The notes under the pieces: model-generated
What the model saw: the letters and a program-made list of their open reading frames with translations, nothing else
The model's database searches: none
What the model was told of the DNA's origin: nothing
Part shown: positions 1 to 9,765 of the stretch, piece after piece
How positions within the stretch are numbered: position 1 is the stretch's first letter
Layout: each line of letters begins with the position of its first letter
Source of the DNA: Paenibacillus sp. CC-CFT747
GTDB taxonomy: Bacteria > Bacillota > Bacilli > Paenibacillales > NBRC-103111
Direction: 5' to 3'
NCBI GenBank assembly: GCA_030323305.1
Contig: CP106741.1
Coordinates: 3,905,501 to 3,969,500, forward strand
Length of the DNA stretch: 64,000 bases
Translations under genes and position numbers: made by a program

Positions 1-3000
1 ATGGGAGCGGCTCGGATGTGGGCTATTACTTCCCGGGAGGGGCGGACTTGAAAGCCCTTCGCGAAGCCCGGACCGGTTCGCCGGCTGAGAACTCGCACTC
101 CGGTGGAGAGGATACGACGGCCTATACTCGTAACTACGCCGCATTCTGGTATGACCACGGCCGCAGCCCAGGGGCAGATGGCAGCCCCGCCGGCAGCTAT
201 GCGTATACGATTCTGCCGAATCGTGCGCCGGACGAGGTGAAAGCGTATGCGGATGCCCCCGACATCGAGGTGGTGGAAAATACGGCAGACGCCCAGGCTG
301 TCCGGGAGACTACCCTGAACCTGCTGGGCATTAACTTCTGGAAAGACCAGATCAAGCAGGTCGGTACGGTGAAAGTTAACCGCAAAGCTTCCGTCATGAT
401 GAAGGAAAACGGCGATCAGACCCTGGAGGTTTCGATCTCCGATCCGACCCAAGCCAACAGCGGGACGATTGACATGGAGATTGCGAAGGCCGCGAACCCG
501 AACAGCGGGTGGCTCTCGGATCCGGCCATTTCCGTGTATCAAACGTCTCCGACGATCCGGTTCCAGGTGAACGTGAACGGAGCGAAAGGGCAGACGTTCA
601 AGGCCAAGTTCAATCTCGGCAGCGACGTATGGCCGCAGCAGCCTCCGGCTCCCGAGCCGCCGAAGGAACCGGCGAGCTTTACGGACGAACTGAACGATTT
701 CTCCCGGGTATTCTCGCTGTCCGATAAAGCCTCTCTGCTGTTCGATACCGGGAACCCGGCGTTTTTTGCCAATGACAGCTCGCGTGTGAAGCGTTTCGGC
801 ACAGATGTGCCGCAATCACTTGTCTACCAAGTGAACGAGCCCGTTACGTTCTCCGCCCGTCTGCATTACCGGAACGGATTCGCGGATAAGATCAAGGCCT
901 ATGCCTCGCCGGATAACCGCACGTGGACCGCGGTCGCCCTAACTCCGGATACGCCCGTCAAGAATACGGACAACGACTGGTACCGCGCCAATTTCTCTCC
1001 AGCGGGACCCCTGCCGAAGGGCACCCGATATATAAAAATCGAGCTGGGCAACGATCCGCTCGTGTATTCACCTCAGCTTGGCGCGGTCACTTTTACGAAA
1101 TCGCCGATATCGTATGTGCTGGCGGATGATCTGAACGATTGGAGCAAAGCCTACAAGCACTCGCTCAGCTGGGATTTCGATTCGGCTCAGGCGGACACCC
1201 GCTTTGAAGGAGACTACTCCAGACTACGCGCTTCAAGCGAAGGGCAATTTATCGAGTACAAGGCCGAGGAAATAATCGGATTCAAGGTCAAAGGATTCGC
1301 TAATGCGTCCTCGCTGGATGGCCTTCTGAACGTGGAGGTCTCGGCGGATGAACAGAACTGGACACCGGTCCCTCTTACCATTGACGAGCCGGTGCCGACG
1401 GAGGACGGGATAAACAAGTTCACAGTCCTTTCCGACGGGATGCTGCCGGAGGGCTCCTTGTTCCTTCGGGTCCGGCTCGCAAAGAGCGACCCCGTCCGAA
1501 CCGTCGAGCTCGGCTCCCTCGCCCTGGAATTTGGAGCGTTCACCGATCCGCTCGACACGTTCGATAATATGCTCTCTCACGGAGCGAATCTCATGTTCGA
1601 GAAGAACTCCTCCGCCTTTGAGGGCGACCTGTCGCTGCTGAAGCGCAGCGGGACGGACGTTCCCGGCGAGCTGGTTTACTACTATCCGAACATCAGCGAT
1701 TTTGCGGTACAAGCATATGCAAGAGACGGTTTTGCCGGCAAGGTGAGTGTTTATGCCTCGCGTGATGGCAAGCAGTGGAAAGCCGTCGCGCTGACGAACG
1801 ATCCGATCACCACGACGTCATCCGGCTGGAACAAGACGACGTTTCGAGGGGGTCAGAAGCTTGATCCGGGGAATGCGTATCTGAAGCTTGTTCTCAGCAA
1901 TGACGCCCGTGTCTACTCGCCGATGATCTCCCGGCTGACGCTGTACCGGACCCTGGATCCCGACGGTCCGCTTCCGGACCCGGTTGTGGGACCGGCCGTG
2001 ATCGTCGATCCGCTTGACGACTGGAGCGAGAGCGATTCGCATACGACAGGCTGGCAGTTCGACAGCTCGAATGCGCCCTTATTCGGAGGCGATACAGGAA
2101 GACTGAAGCGAAGCTCCGATACGGCGCAATCCGTTATCTACCGCGCTCCCAATCTGGTCGACTTCCAGGTGACCGTTTATCCCTGCGTCGAGCCGCCGGC
2201 CCATCCTCTTGAGCTAGACAAACAGGCCGCCCTGTTCATCTCTTCTGACGGCAAGGCGTGGGCACCGGTTGCCTACACGGCCACGGAGCCTGTCGGCACT
2301 TCCTGCTGGAAAAAGATAAACGTAAAGCCCAAGGACGATCTGCCGGTCGGTACCCAGTACGTCAAAATCGAGCTGGATCACGATTCTCGGGTGTATGCTC
2401 CGCAGCTGGCCGAGGTCCAGCTCATGAGCGACGGAGCCATTTCCAAGCGGATTACCGGATTCTCGCTGGGAGAGGCTCAGAACGGAGAAGCCCAGATCGA
2501 CCTCAGCAGCCGCACCGTGACGGTTCACGTCAAGGCCGGAACGGACATGCGGTCGCTTGCCCCGGCCCTCACCACGTCGGAGAAAACGACAGCTGTTCCC
2601 TCCAGCGGCTCAGTACAGGATTTTACGAAGCCGGTGATGTACAAAGTGACGGCAGCCGACAAAACCTCGGTCAACTGGACGGTTCAAGTTATCCTCGACT
2701 CCGATTCGGTACCCCCGGTTACGACGGTCCAGATGACGGGGGAGCGGGGCTCGGACAACTGGTATGTCACTCCGGTCAGCGTTGGCCTCATGGCAAAGGA
2801 TGAGGCTTCGGGTGTGGACTATACGGAATACCGCCTGGATGGATCGGAATGGACGCGATATGAGGATGCGGTGACGGTCGAAGCCGACGGCGCCCATACG
2901 CTCGATTACCGCAGCATAGACAAAGCGGGGAATGTCGAAGCCGAGCGGCAGGAAGCGTTTCGGATGGATAGAACCGCTCCCGTGATCGATCTTGCCTCGG

Positions 3001-3566
3001 TAAAGGACAGCTACAATGAAGGTGAGTCCTTAACCGTAACCCATGCCGCCTATGACGCAGTTTCCGGTTTACAGTCGGTTCTCGTGCAGCTGAACGGCAG
3101 AGACATCATGCAGGATACACCTGTCCTGCTGACGAAGCCCGGCCTAAACGAAATCAGAATCACGGCGGCGGACGCGGCCGGTCATACGATAACCCAAACG
3201 AAATCTTTTGAAGTATGGGTGCTGGGAACGGCTTCGGCAACGCCGGAAACTATCACCATCAACAACGGCGTCTTTACGATCCGGGTCGATCTCCCGGACG
3301 TTTATAAGGGGACCGGTGTGAAGACGGAGGACATACGGGTGAATGGTTCCGTGATTCCCGAATCCGTTAAGGTTAAGGAAGATGCGGATCATCTGGAGCT
3401 CACCTTAAAAATCAGACGCGAGTCCCTAACCCTCCCGGCAGGCCTGCAAAGCCTGGAAGTAACGGGATGGTTCGAGACCGAGGAGCCGGTTCGTTTCCAC
3501 GCTGCCGCCCCTGTGACAATCCAGGTGGATAGGAAGAATATTCCTATAACCGATATGGAGCGCTAA
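1..3566 (+). CDS. PL8-family polysaccharide lyase, C-terminal part (5' end outside window)
   Basis: The reading frame is open to the left edge, so the GTG at 18 is not a real start. The first ~200 residues match the C-terminal beta-sandwich part of PL8 lyases (hyaluronan, chondroitin AC or xanthan lyases): GYYFP, a YDHG segment, then YAYTILPN and an ENTADAQAVRET stretch ending GINFW. Catalytic residues of this family lie upstream, outside the window. Four copies of a ~150-residue module follow (about residues 216-365, 366-510, 512-655, 665-815), each beginning D-x-L-N/D-D/T-W/F and ending near V/YSPQL. After these come an Ig-like domain (~820-895), an OmpL47-like Ser/Asp-rich domain (~900-990) and a C-terminal beta domain. 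No sortase motif or SLH domain is seen. Substrate cannot be fixed from this fragment. The same module reappears in the GH50-like gene at 53710. Confidence 0.8.
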   Translation, partial: GSGSDVGYYFPGGADLKALREARTGSPAENSHSGGEDTTAYTRNYAAFWYDHGRSPGADGSPAGSYAYTILPNRAPDEVKAYADAPDIEVVENTADAQAVRETTLNLLGINFWKDQIKQVGTVKVNRKASVMMKENGDQTLEVSISDPTQANSGTIDMEIAKAANPNSGWLSDPAISVYQTSPTIRFQVNVNGAKGQTFKAKFNLGSDVWPQQPPAPEPPKEPASFTDELNDFSRVFSLSDKASLLFDTGNPAFFANDSSRVKRFGTDVPQSLVYQVNEPVTFSARLHYRNGFADKIKAYASPDNRTWTAVALTPDTPVKNTDNDWYRANFSPAGPLPKGTRYIKIELGNDPLVYSPQLGAVTFTKSPISYVLADDLNDWSKAYKHSLSWDFDSAQADTRFEGDYSRLRASSEGQFIEYKAEEIIGFKVKGFANASSLDGLLNVEVSADEQNWTPVPLTIDEPVPTEDGINKFTVLSDGMLPEGSLFLRVRLAKSDPVRTVELGSLALEFGAFTDPLDTFDNMLSHGANLMFEKNSSAFEGDLSLLKRSGTDVPGELVYYYPNISDFAVQAYARDGFAGKVSVYASRDGKQWKAVALTNDPITTTSSGWNKTTFRGGQKLDPGNAYLKLVLSNDARVYSPMISRLTLYRTLDPDGPLPDPVVGPAVIVDPLDDWSESDSHTTGWQFDSSNAPLFGGDTGRLKRSSDTAQSVIYRAPNLVDFQVTVYPCVEPPAHPLELDKQAALFISSDGKAWAPVAYTATEPVGTSCWKKINVKPKDDLPVGTQYVKIELDHDSRVYAPQLAEVQLMSDGAISKRITGFSLGEAQNGEAQIDLSSRTVTVHVKAGTDMRSLAPALTTSEKTTAVPSSGSVQDFTKPVMYKVTAADKTSVNWTVQVILDSDSVPPVTTVQMTGERGSDNWYVTPVSVGLMAKDEASGVDYTEYRLDGSEWTRYEDAVTVEADGAHTLDYRSIDKAGNVEAERQEAFRMDRTAPVIDLASVKDSYNEGESLTVTHAAYDAVSGLQSVLVQLNGRDIMQDTPVLLTKPGLNEIRITAADAAGHTITQTKSFEVWVLGTASATPETITINNGVFTIRVDLPDVYKGTGVKTEDIRVNGSVIPESVKVKEDADHLELTLKIRRESLTLPAGLQSLEVTGWFETEEPVRFHAAAPVTIQVDRKNIPITDMER

Positions 3567-3572
3567 AATACT

Positions 3573-3610
3573 AAAGCCGTCCCGACGACTGTGTCGTTAG
3601 GACGGCTTTT
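3573..3610. terminator. Bidirectional terminator between convergent genes
   Basis: AAAGCCGTCC at 3573-3582 pairs with GGACGGCTTT at 3600-3609, flanked by A and T runs. It lies between the converging PL8 gene and the GntR-type gene, whose stop is only 2 nt beyond. Confidence 0.85.
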
Positions 3611-3611
3611 C

Positions 3612-5006
3612 TTAGGAATCAGCTTTTCCCTCCCTATAGATCTGGCGGAACAAGGAGTCCAGCTCGGCGGGCTCCTCCAAGCCGAGCCAGAAAAGATCCA
3701 TGTCCGCATCCAGATCAAAGGCTTGGTGGAGATCGGAAAAAAGCTCCGTTTCGAAATAATTTTCCTCCATCTGATGCTCCAAAGCATTCACCTGCGACAA
3801 GTAGTCGGAGGAGTGAATGGCTTCGTTAACCGGCCGGATGACCGACAGGTAAGGAGTTCCTTCCGCTATTTTAGCTTGAACGGCCGGTGACAGGGCGGTT
3901 AGGATAAAGGACCTCGCCAGCTCCTTTTTCCGTGCGGCCTCGGGAATCATGAAGCCGTTGGAGCGCAGGATGGTCGCGTTGATGGGACCGAACGGAAGGG
4001 GAGCATACCCGATGTCGAAGGCCATTTTATCCTGGGTCCAGTGGGACACCTCATAGCCGGTTGCCAGAACCATGGCGGCTTTGCCGTAGAAGAACGGATT
4101 TCGTTCGTGGGCGAGACGGTAGAGCAGAGCCCAGCGCTTCCGGTGAATCAAGTCCTGAAGAAACTCCAGCGAGGACGAAATGGTTCGGGACAGCTCCTCC
4201 TCGTTCCCGACTTGCTTTAATCCGTTCTGGAGAGCAACGACCGGCCAGCGCAGCGTTTTCGGCATAATGGCGAACCCGTATTGACGAATGATCCCTTTAT
4301 CATCTGCGAGGGTGAGCCTTTGGGCGGCATCCAGGAAAACCTCCAGGGACCAGTCCTTTCCCGGAAGGGGAACCCCGGAGCGCTCGAACAATGGCCGGTT
4401 GTAGACCAGATGAACGGTAGTAAACATGATGGGGGCCGCCTTAATGTGCCCGTCTACGGTGAAGCGATCGACTAATTTGGGATAAAGCCGCTCCAAGGAA
4501 GACGACAAGGTAAGGTCAAGATCCTCATAAGCCGAATTATTAGAGATCTCGGGGAAATGCATATCCGACAGCAAGATAAGGTCGGGGATAATCCCCATCT
4601 CCATATACTTCTTGATGGATTGCAAGAAGCTTACATTATAAGGCAAGCTGTATATCTTGACCTCCACATTCGGATAACGGACCTTATATTCCTGGATAAG
4701 CGAAGGGAGGATGGTGTCCACGAACGTGGCCGGAGTAGGCGCAAAGATATGCAGCGTTTGAGACGGGGAGCGGTCGATGACAAGCTCGGGATTGACGATC
4801 GTTCCTTGACCGTTCTTCTTAATGACCAGGTTGTCGTTAACCAATTGCTCCAACGCCTTGCGCACCGAATTGCGGCTTAACTCGTAATGCCGGCACAGGT
4901 CGGATTCCGACATCAAAAAAGAACCGGGTTCGATCAAGCCGGACAGGATTTGCTCTTTCAGGTTGTTATAAAATTTTAAATAAACGAACTCATTCTCTCT
5001 TTTCAT
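3612..5006 (-). CDS. GntR-type regulator fused to a solute-binding-protein domain
   Basis: A 464-residue intact protein. Residues ~1-75 form a GntR winged helix-turn-helix (SESDLCRHYELSRNSVRKAL, then a wing ending GQGTIV). Residues ~84-464 resemble an extracellular type-2 solute-binding protein (SBP_bac_1/8): it contains YPNVEVKIYSL, IPDLILLS, VYNRPLFERSG and a C-terminal helical tail. There is no signal peptide or lipobox, so the binding domain is cytoplasmic and presumably acts as the ligand sensor in place of the usual UTRA or FCD domain. It is divergent from the CBM-propeller gene at 5300, the obvious target. A second protein of the same build and length lies at 60168-61558. DNA-binding role is confident; the ligand is unknown. 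Confidence 0.85.
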   Translation of the reverse strand: MKRENEFVYLKFYNNLKEQILSGLIEPGSFLMSESDLCRHYELSRNSVRKALEQLVNDNLVIKKNGQGTIVNPELVIDRSPSQTLHIFAPTPATFVDTILPSLIQEYKVRYPNVEVKIYSLPYNVSFLQSIKKYMEMGIIPDLILLSDMHFPEISNNSAYEDLDLTLSSSLERLYPKLVDRFTVDGHIKAAPIMFTTVHLVYNRPLFERSGVPLPGKDWSLEVFLDAAQRLTLADDKGIIRQYGFAIMPKTLRWPVVALQNGLKQVGNEEELSRTISSSLEFLQDLIHRKRWALLYRLAHERNPFFYGKAAMVLATGYEVSHWTQDKMAFDIGYAPLPFGPINATILRSNGFMIPEAARKKELARSFILTALSPAVQAKIAEGTPYLSVIRPVNEAIHSSDYLSQVNALEHQMEENYFETELFSDLHQAFDLDADMDLFWLGLEEPAELDSLFRQIYREGKADS

Positions 5007-5071
5007 CCTTGCTTACTCCCCTGATTAATATGATAAAACGGATAAATTAAATGAAAGGTAGGATAAAAGGA

Positions 5072-5100
5072 TTGTCAAGAACCTAACCTCCCTCTATAAT
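5072..5100 (+). promoter_or_regulatory. Sigma-A promoter of the CBM-propeller gene
   Basis: TTGTCA (5072-5077), 17-nt spacer, TATAAT (5095-5100). The arrangement and flanks are almost identical to the promoter at 7984-8012. The leader to the start at 5300 is ~190 nt. Confidence 0.8.
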
Positions 5101-5108
5101 TACGGTAT

Positions 5109-5143
5109 AGGTTAGATACAGCTAAAGAATAGGTGGAGATACA
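5109..5143 (+). promoter_or_regulatory. Paired direct-repeat operator
   Basis: AGGTTAGATACA (5109-5120) and AGGTGGAGATACA (5131-5143) start 22 bp apart, about two helical turns, directly downstream of the -10 box. CTAACCT in the promoter spacer (5083-5089) is the inverse of AGGTTAG. The same pair at the same spacing is found at 8021-8055. Likely sites for the adjacent GntR fusion protein (inference). Confidence 0.6.
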
Positions 5144-5184
5144 TACCTCTTTTATACCTCAAATTATCTAAAGATTCAACATCC

Positions 5185-5198
5185 TGCAAACGCTAACA
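5185..5198 (+). promoter_or_regulatory. Probable CcpA cre site
   Basis: TGCAAACGCTAACA departs from the cre consensus TGWAANCGNTNNCA at one position. It lies ~85 nt after the -10 box, where CcpA would act as a roadblock for catabolite repression. The rest of the 5007-5299 gap holds the divergent promoters and an A/T-rich stretch with GGATAAA-type repeats near 5038-5070. Confidence 0.5.
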
Positions 5199-5299
5199 TT
5201 TCATCCGCGCCCGCTTGTAAGCGGCCCGTCCCATTAAGCATCCAGATTTTACTCTTATAAAGGCAAGTGATTTCTTTATGGAGAGAAGGAGGAGTTTAA

Positions 5300-7846
5300 G
5301 TGAACGGAAACAGCGCAAAGGACAAAAGGAGCTTCCGAAAATGGGCCGTCCCGATAATGTCGGTTCTATTGGCGTTCTCCGGCATGGGGGACAGGGCTTC
5401 CGCATCGGATATCCCTGTCAGCAATTTCGGCTTTGAGCAAGCTCTTGCTGACTGGACCAAGTTTGTGGACAAGGACAATGGAAACGACGTGGACGAGCAG
5501 GGCAGCAGGATCGAAGTGACGGATCGTCAAGCGAGCGAGGGCGAGCACAGTGTTCGAATATACGACGCCAAAAAATCCCGGGCGATCGGATTGGAGAGCG
5601 GGAAGCTGGAGGCTCAAGCGGACACGGCTTATGTTGTCTTTGCCGATGTTCGGGTCGAGAGCGGAGAGGCCGAATTGTCGATCCGGTTTTATGACGGCAG
5701 CGGCCGGATGCTTGTAGAATCGTCTACGACCGCCTCTCCTTCGGAATCCTGGAAAACCATCCAGGTTAATGGGACAGCCCCTGCAGGAGTATCTTATGCG
5801 AAAATCCTGCTGCATTCCAGCAAATCCAATGAGGGAACAGCTTATTGGGACCATGTCCGGTTTACGAAGGATTACACCAATCTTGGCGTACAGGTGGGGA
5901 GCGCGGCACCCCTGGGGGCCACCTTTGGAGCGGGAGCCCATGAGAACCTGATTTATTCGGTTATTACGGGCAATGCAAACGATCGTCCCATCATGCAAGT
6001 GATCGATGCGAATACCGAAAAGGTGACGGCAAGCGAAGCTTTACCGGGTGCGAGCGTGAATCCTACCGGTGCCTGGGCCGCAACGACGGCTACGGACGGA
6101 ACAATTTACCTTGGTACCTATCCCAACGGCAGATTACAAGTACGTGGAGGGAGAGTCGTCCATCGCGGATCTGGGCCAGCCTTTGCCAGGGGAATCTTAC
6201 GTCTTCGATCTCGCGGCGGGTAATAACGGTAAGGTCTATGGCGGTTCTTACGGAAGAGCGGGCTTCTTTGAGTATGATCCGGCTGCAGGGGCCAAACCGA
6301 TAGGAGGCTTTCCCTTCTACCAGCCCCCGGGACAAACGTATAAGTATCTCCGGGCCTTGGCCCATGACAAGGAACGCAACGTTTCTTATTTGGCTATGGG
6401 GCCGAACGCCTCCATCATTCGATACGACCATGCCACCGGCCAAATGGACGATATTTTGCCTGCTAAATACAAATCCATTACGCTGGCCGGTACGGTGGAT
6501 TTCACAGGCGACCGTGTCTTTGTGGCGATCGGCGGGTATATGATGGCTTTGCGGGTGGATGTCGGCCCGGATGGAACCGTCACTTCGACGGAGGAGATGT
6601 CGACGACGGGCACCGCGCCTCGTGTATCGCCGGAGAATAACGGAAGCGTGTACTTCACCAAGGGGAACCAATTGACCCGTTACGATATGGCGTCCAAGCA
6701 AGTAACGGATCTCGGGCTTTCCATTCCGGGGAGGATTCAGCGTTACGGCTGGGTAACGTTACAGGATCAGGCGAATTATCCGGGAAAAACGCTTGTCGCT
6801 CTGTCGGACGGAAATTATGAGACGAACCTCATCAAATACAACCCGCAAAACGGAGCGTTCCATGTTTCGCGCGTTGAAGGTTCCCCGCGTATAGCCGGGG
6901 CGATTAATATGATCGGGGCGGGGCCTGACGGCCAGATCTATACCAGCGCTTACTTGTACGGGGGACTAGGCGTCTACCATCCGTTCGGCGGGGATTCCAA
7001 CGACAACCAGCCAGAGTACATTTATGCACCGATCAGCCAAATTGATAAAATGGAATCCGCGGGCGGCAAGCTATATCTTGGCACCTATCCCGGAGGAGGG
7101 CTGTATGAGTACGATCCTAAGCAGCCTTGGAGTCCGGGGTCAATCCCAAGCTCTTGATCAACTCGGGCGCCTACCAGCAGAACAGGCCGAAAGCGATCGC
7201 TTACGGGGACAATCGGGTATTTATGGGGACGGCCGGTACTACCGGGTCGAGACCGGGAGCCTTGTCGGTCTATGATTACACGACAGGCCACGCTGCCGTC
7301 CATAAGGATATCGTAAAAGACCAGAGTATTATAGCCCTTGCCTACTATAACGGTCTTTTGTACGGCGGATCCACGATCCGGGGCGGCTACTCGAGCACGC
7401 CGTCACAGACAGAAGCCAAGCTGTTCGTGTATGATCCGGTAACCCAGTCGAAGACGGCCGAATACAGCCTGCCGGCCATAGAAGGCGGGAGGAAGCTGAC
7501 CGCGATTACGGAACTGAAGCTCATTGACGGGAAATTGTGGGGCTTCGCGGAAGGCTATCTGTTTGTGTTCGATCCGGAATCCCGTGCGTTCGAGTACTTC
7601 GCTGAGAAGTTTCCGGATGTGTCGCTCCCGGAAGGGAATTATCGGGATGCCGACCTCGTTGCCGTTGAGAAGGACCCGAACTCCCTATATGGAACGATTG
7701 GCAGCAAGTATTTATTTAAAATTAATAAAGCGGATAAAGCGATAACAATTCTGCGGTCCGACGGTGCGGATATGCTGGCGGCCGACCCAATCGGCAACCT
7801 GTATTTTAAACATAACGATACTCAATTGTGGAGATATTCCTTTTGA
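5300..7846 (+). CDS. Secreted CBM + beta-propeller protein (propeller 1)
   Basis: GTG start with AAGGAGGAG 6 nt upstream; ~849 residues if restored. A signal peptide (~residues 1-36, ending near RASA) is followed by a CBM4/9-like jelly roll (~40-190) and a beta-propeller built of blades with the pattern GTYPNG / GGSYGRAGFFEYDP. A conserved late segment reads YDPKQPW, NPK, then QNRP (codons at 7178-7189). Frame breaks: near 6135 (two bases short) and in the G-run at 7136-7139. Sequence continues across both. Three relatives sit in this window (9766, 17966, 61807). Its position behind a dedicated regulator and beside lyase genes suggests an extracellular carbohydrate-binding or lyase role, since known ulvan and oligogalacturonate lyases also use propeller folds; activity is not shown by sequence. 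Confidence 0.7.
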
Positions 7847-7853
7847 TCTGGTT

Positions 7854-7885
7854 GTAAAGGGCTTGCCGGTCGGCAAGCCCTTTAC
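7854..7885 (+). terminator. Rho-independent-type hairpin after propeller 1
   Basis: Perfect 14-bp stem: GTAAAGGGCTTGCC (7854-7867), loop GGTC, GGCAAGCCCTTTAC. It lies 8 nt after the stop. The T-run is weak. It separates the secreted gene from the promoter at 7984. Confidence 0.75.
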
Positions 7886-7983
7886 ATTAGACCAAGGCAA
7901 ACGACCAGAGGCCGCCATCTTATCTGCCATAATCGCGCCTTATCTTTTGGTTGGCGGCGAACCTAAATTTTTTTAAAAAAAGA

Positions 7984-8012
7984 TTGTCAATTGTTAATCC
8001 TCCCCCTATAAT
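7984..8012 (+). promoter_or_regulatory. Sigma-A promoter of the catabolic operon
   Basis: TTGTCA (7984-7989), 17-nt spacer, TATAAT (8007-8012), followed by GCGGTATAGGT. It is a near copy of the promoter at 5072-5100. It likely drives the operon beginning at 8203. Confidence 0.8.
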
Positions 8013-8020
8013 TGCGGTAT

Positions 8021-8055
8021 AGGTAAGATACAGCAGTAGAACAGGTGAAAGTACA
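8021..8055 (+). promoter_or_regulatory. Paired direct-repeat operator (second copy)
   Basis: AGGTAAGATACA (8021-8032) and AGGTGAAAGTACA (8043-8055) again start 22 bp apart, as at 5109-5143. This predicts co-regulation of the secreted propeller and the downstream operon. Confidence 0.6.
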
Positions 8056-8148
8056 TAACCTCCTTTTTATCTCCAACGCTCTTAAGAATCAACTTCTTTC
8101 GAATGCCCCCTGTCCAGTTTGCTTCCAAACTCTCAAAACACACATAAA

Positions 8149-8162
8149 TTAAAGCGCTTACT
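8149..8162 (+). promoter_or_regulatory. Probable CcpA cre site
   Basis: TTAAAGCGCTTACT has the AAAGCGCTTAC core typical of strong cre sites; position 2 and the last base depart from consensus. It lies between the operon promoter and the first gene. Nothing else recognisable is in the 7886-8202 interval. Confidence 0.5.
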
Positions 8163-8202
8163 TTCCTGAATCCACTATGTATTCCAGAAAAGGGGAAGCG
8201 AT

Positions 8203-9689
8203 ATGGCCTCATACCAGCATGTGAATTCGAGCTTCGCCGATGTGAAGCAGTTCGGTGCCGCGGGCAACGGTGCCGTTGACGATACGGAGTCGGTACGACT
8301 AGCCTTGGCCTCCATTCCGGACGGAGGCACGGTCTATTTTCCGCCTGGTACCTATCGGATTACCCGATCCATTGAAATCCTTTCGGACAAGGTATGTCTC
8401 TGCGGTCAGGGCAGCGGCTCCCACCTCCTATACACCTATGAGCAGCAGGATGGCGACATTCCTCTAACGGCAAGCTTGTTCGTCTTTCGGGAAGGAATTC
8501 GTAACGTAACCATTCGAGATCTGCGGCTGGAATATGCAGGGTTCTTCTACTCCGAATGCGGACAAAGCTATCTCGGCAAGGTGGACGCCTTACGATTCCG
8601 GCAATGCTTTGATGTAAGCATCGAGAATATCGAGGCGTCGGGCTTTAATGCCAGCGCCATCACCGTGAGTACGGGAGACGCCTCGAAATATGCCAAGCGG
8701 TTCCACGTTCATAAATGCTACCTTCACCATAATCGGGTCGCCGGGGTGTTATTTGGGAATGTGGAGCGGCTCAGCATCATGGACTGTGATTTGGAGTATC
8801 AGGGCTCTCCGCCCGATGGAGGGACGGGGTATGGTTGCGCGGGTTTCAGCGGGAGCTTCCCCGTCATATCCAAATTATCGGCAACCGGGCTTGCTTCAAT
8901 TACCGAAAAGGCATTGATCTGCATGCAGGAATCGGGGCGATCATCGAAGGGAATATATGTCATGGGAATCGCCTCTATGGAATCTATACGGAGGGAGCGA
9001 GGACGGGCAACGTCATTATCCGGGGCAATCTAATATCCGGCATGAAGGTGGACCGCCTGGACATACCGGACCCGTATACCTGGATCAGCGGCATCGATTT
9101 TGGCCCGTATTCCGCTGCTTTGCTTCCCGAGGAATATCACAATTACCTGATAGAAGGCAACGAAATTGTCGATTTTGGTTTAAATCACGGATCGGCCTAT
9201 CCGATTCGTTGTTATTTTAATTTCAAACGCGGAATGATTCAGATCAAGAACAATAAGATGGCGGCGGGGAGGATTACTCATTTGATCCATCTGCACAATT
9301 CATCGGGCAAGGAGCGGAGGGAAGTCCAATTAGACATCTCCGGCAATCAGGCCTTCATCCGGCAGGCCACCGGGTATTGTTTTAATCTGCCCATGTGCAG
9401 CCAACTCAACATTCACGGCAATCAGATTACTATTGAGCAGAGCGCAAAACGTGAGGGGATCATCGCACTTAGCGAGGAGTGTCTGGAATCCGTCACGATG
9501 ACAAACAACCATTTTACGGTGCCGGATTTGTCAGCCGCCAGTGCTTTGAAGGATTGGACGGAGCCATGGCTTCAAGACAAGATGTATAAAGCGGGCAACT
9601 TCCTGAACGGAAGGCTGGAAGAATCCCACTTGCGATATCCCGGAGCCGGATTAGGCAGTCCTTACAGGCAGGTTTGTGATACAAGTTAA
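8203..9689 (+). CDS. Right-handed beta-helix protein (pectate-lyase-3-like)
   Basis: ~495 residues; ATG after AAAGGGGAAG. The N-terminus has the pectate-lyase-superfamily signature: VKQFGAAGNGAVDDT, then GGTVYFPPGTYRI. Repeating Asn-rich turns (IRDLRLEYAG, IEGNEIVDFG, ISGNQAF, IHGNQITI) continue to the end as expected for a parallel beta-helix. There is no signal peptide, so it should be cytoplasmic and act on imported oligosaccharide. Frame break at the GG of 8833-8834; helix repeats continue on both sides. It is the first gene of the operon driven from 7984. Reaction (lyase, hydrolase or epimerase) cannot be told from the fold. Confidence 0.75.
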
Positions 9690-9765
9690 CCAACCAAGTC
9701 AGCTGTTTTATAGGTTAGGATGCTATCCCATCAGACTGCTCCTAGGAGCAAGAGGAGGAATACCG

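Noticed and set aside
18-20. GTG as start of the first gene
   Set aside because: The frame is open to the window edge and begins in mid-domain of a PL8 lyase.
9709-9720. Third copy of the AGGTTAG operator before propeller 2
   Set aside because: Only a single half-site TATAGGTTAGGA, without promoter or partner repeat.
9676-9765. Earlier start for propeller 2 overlapping the beta-helix gene
   Set aside because: No ribosome site there, whereas ATG 9766 has GAGGAGG at proper distance.
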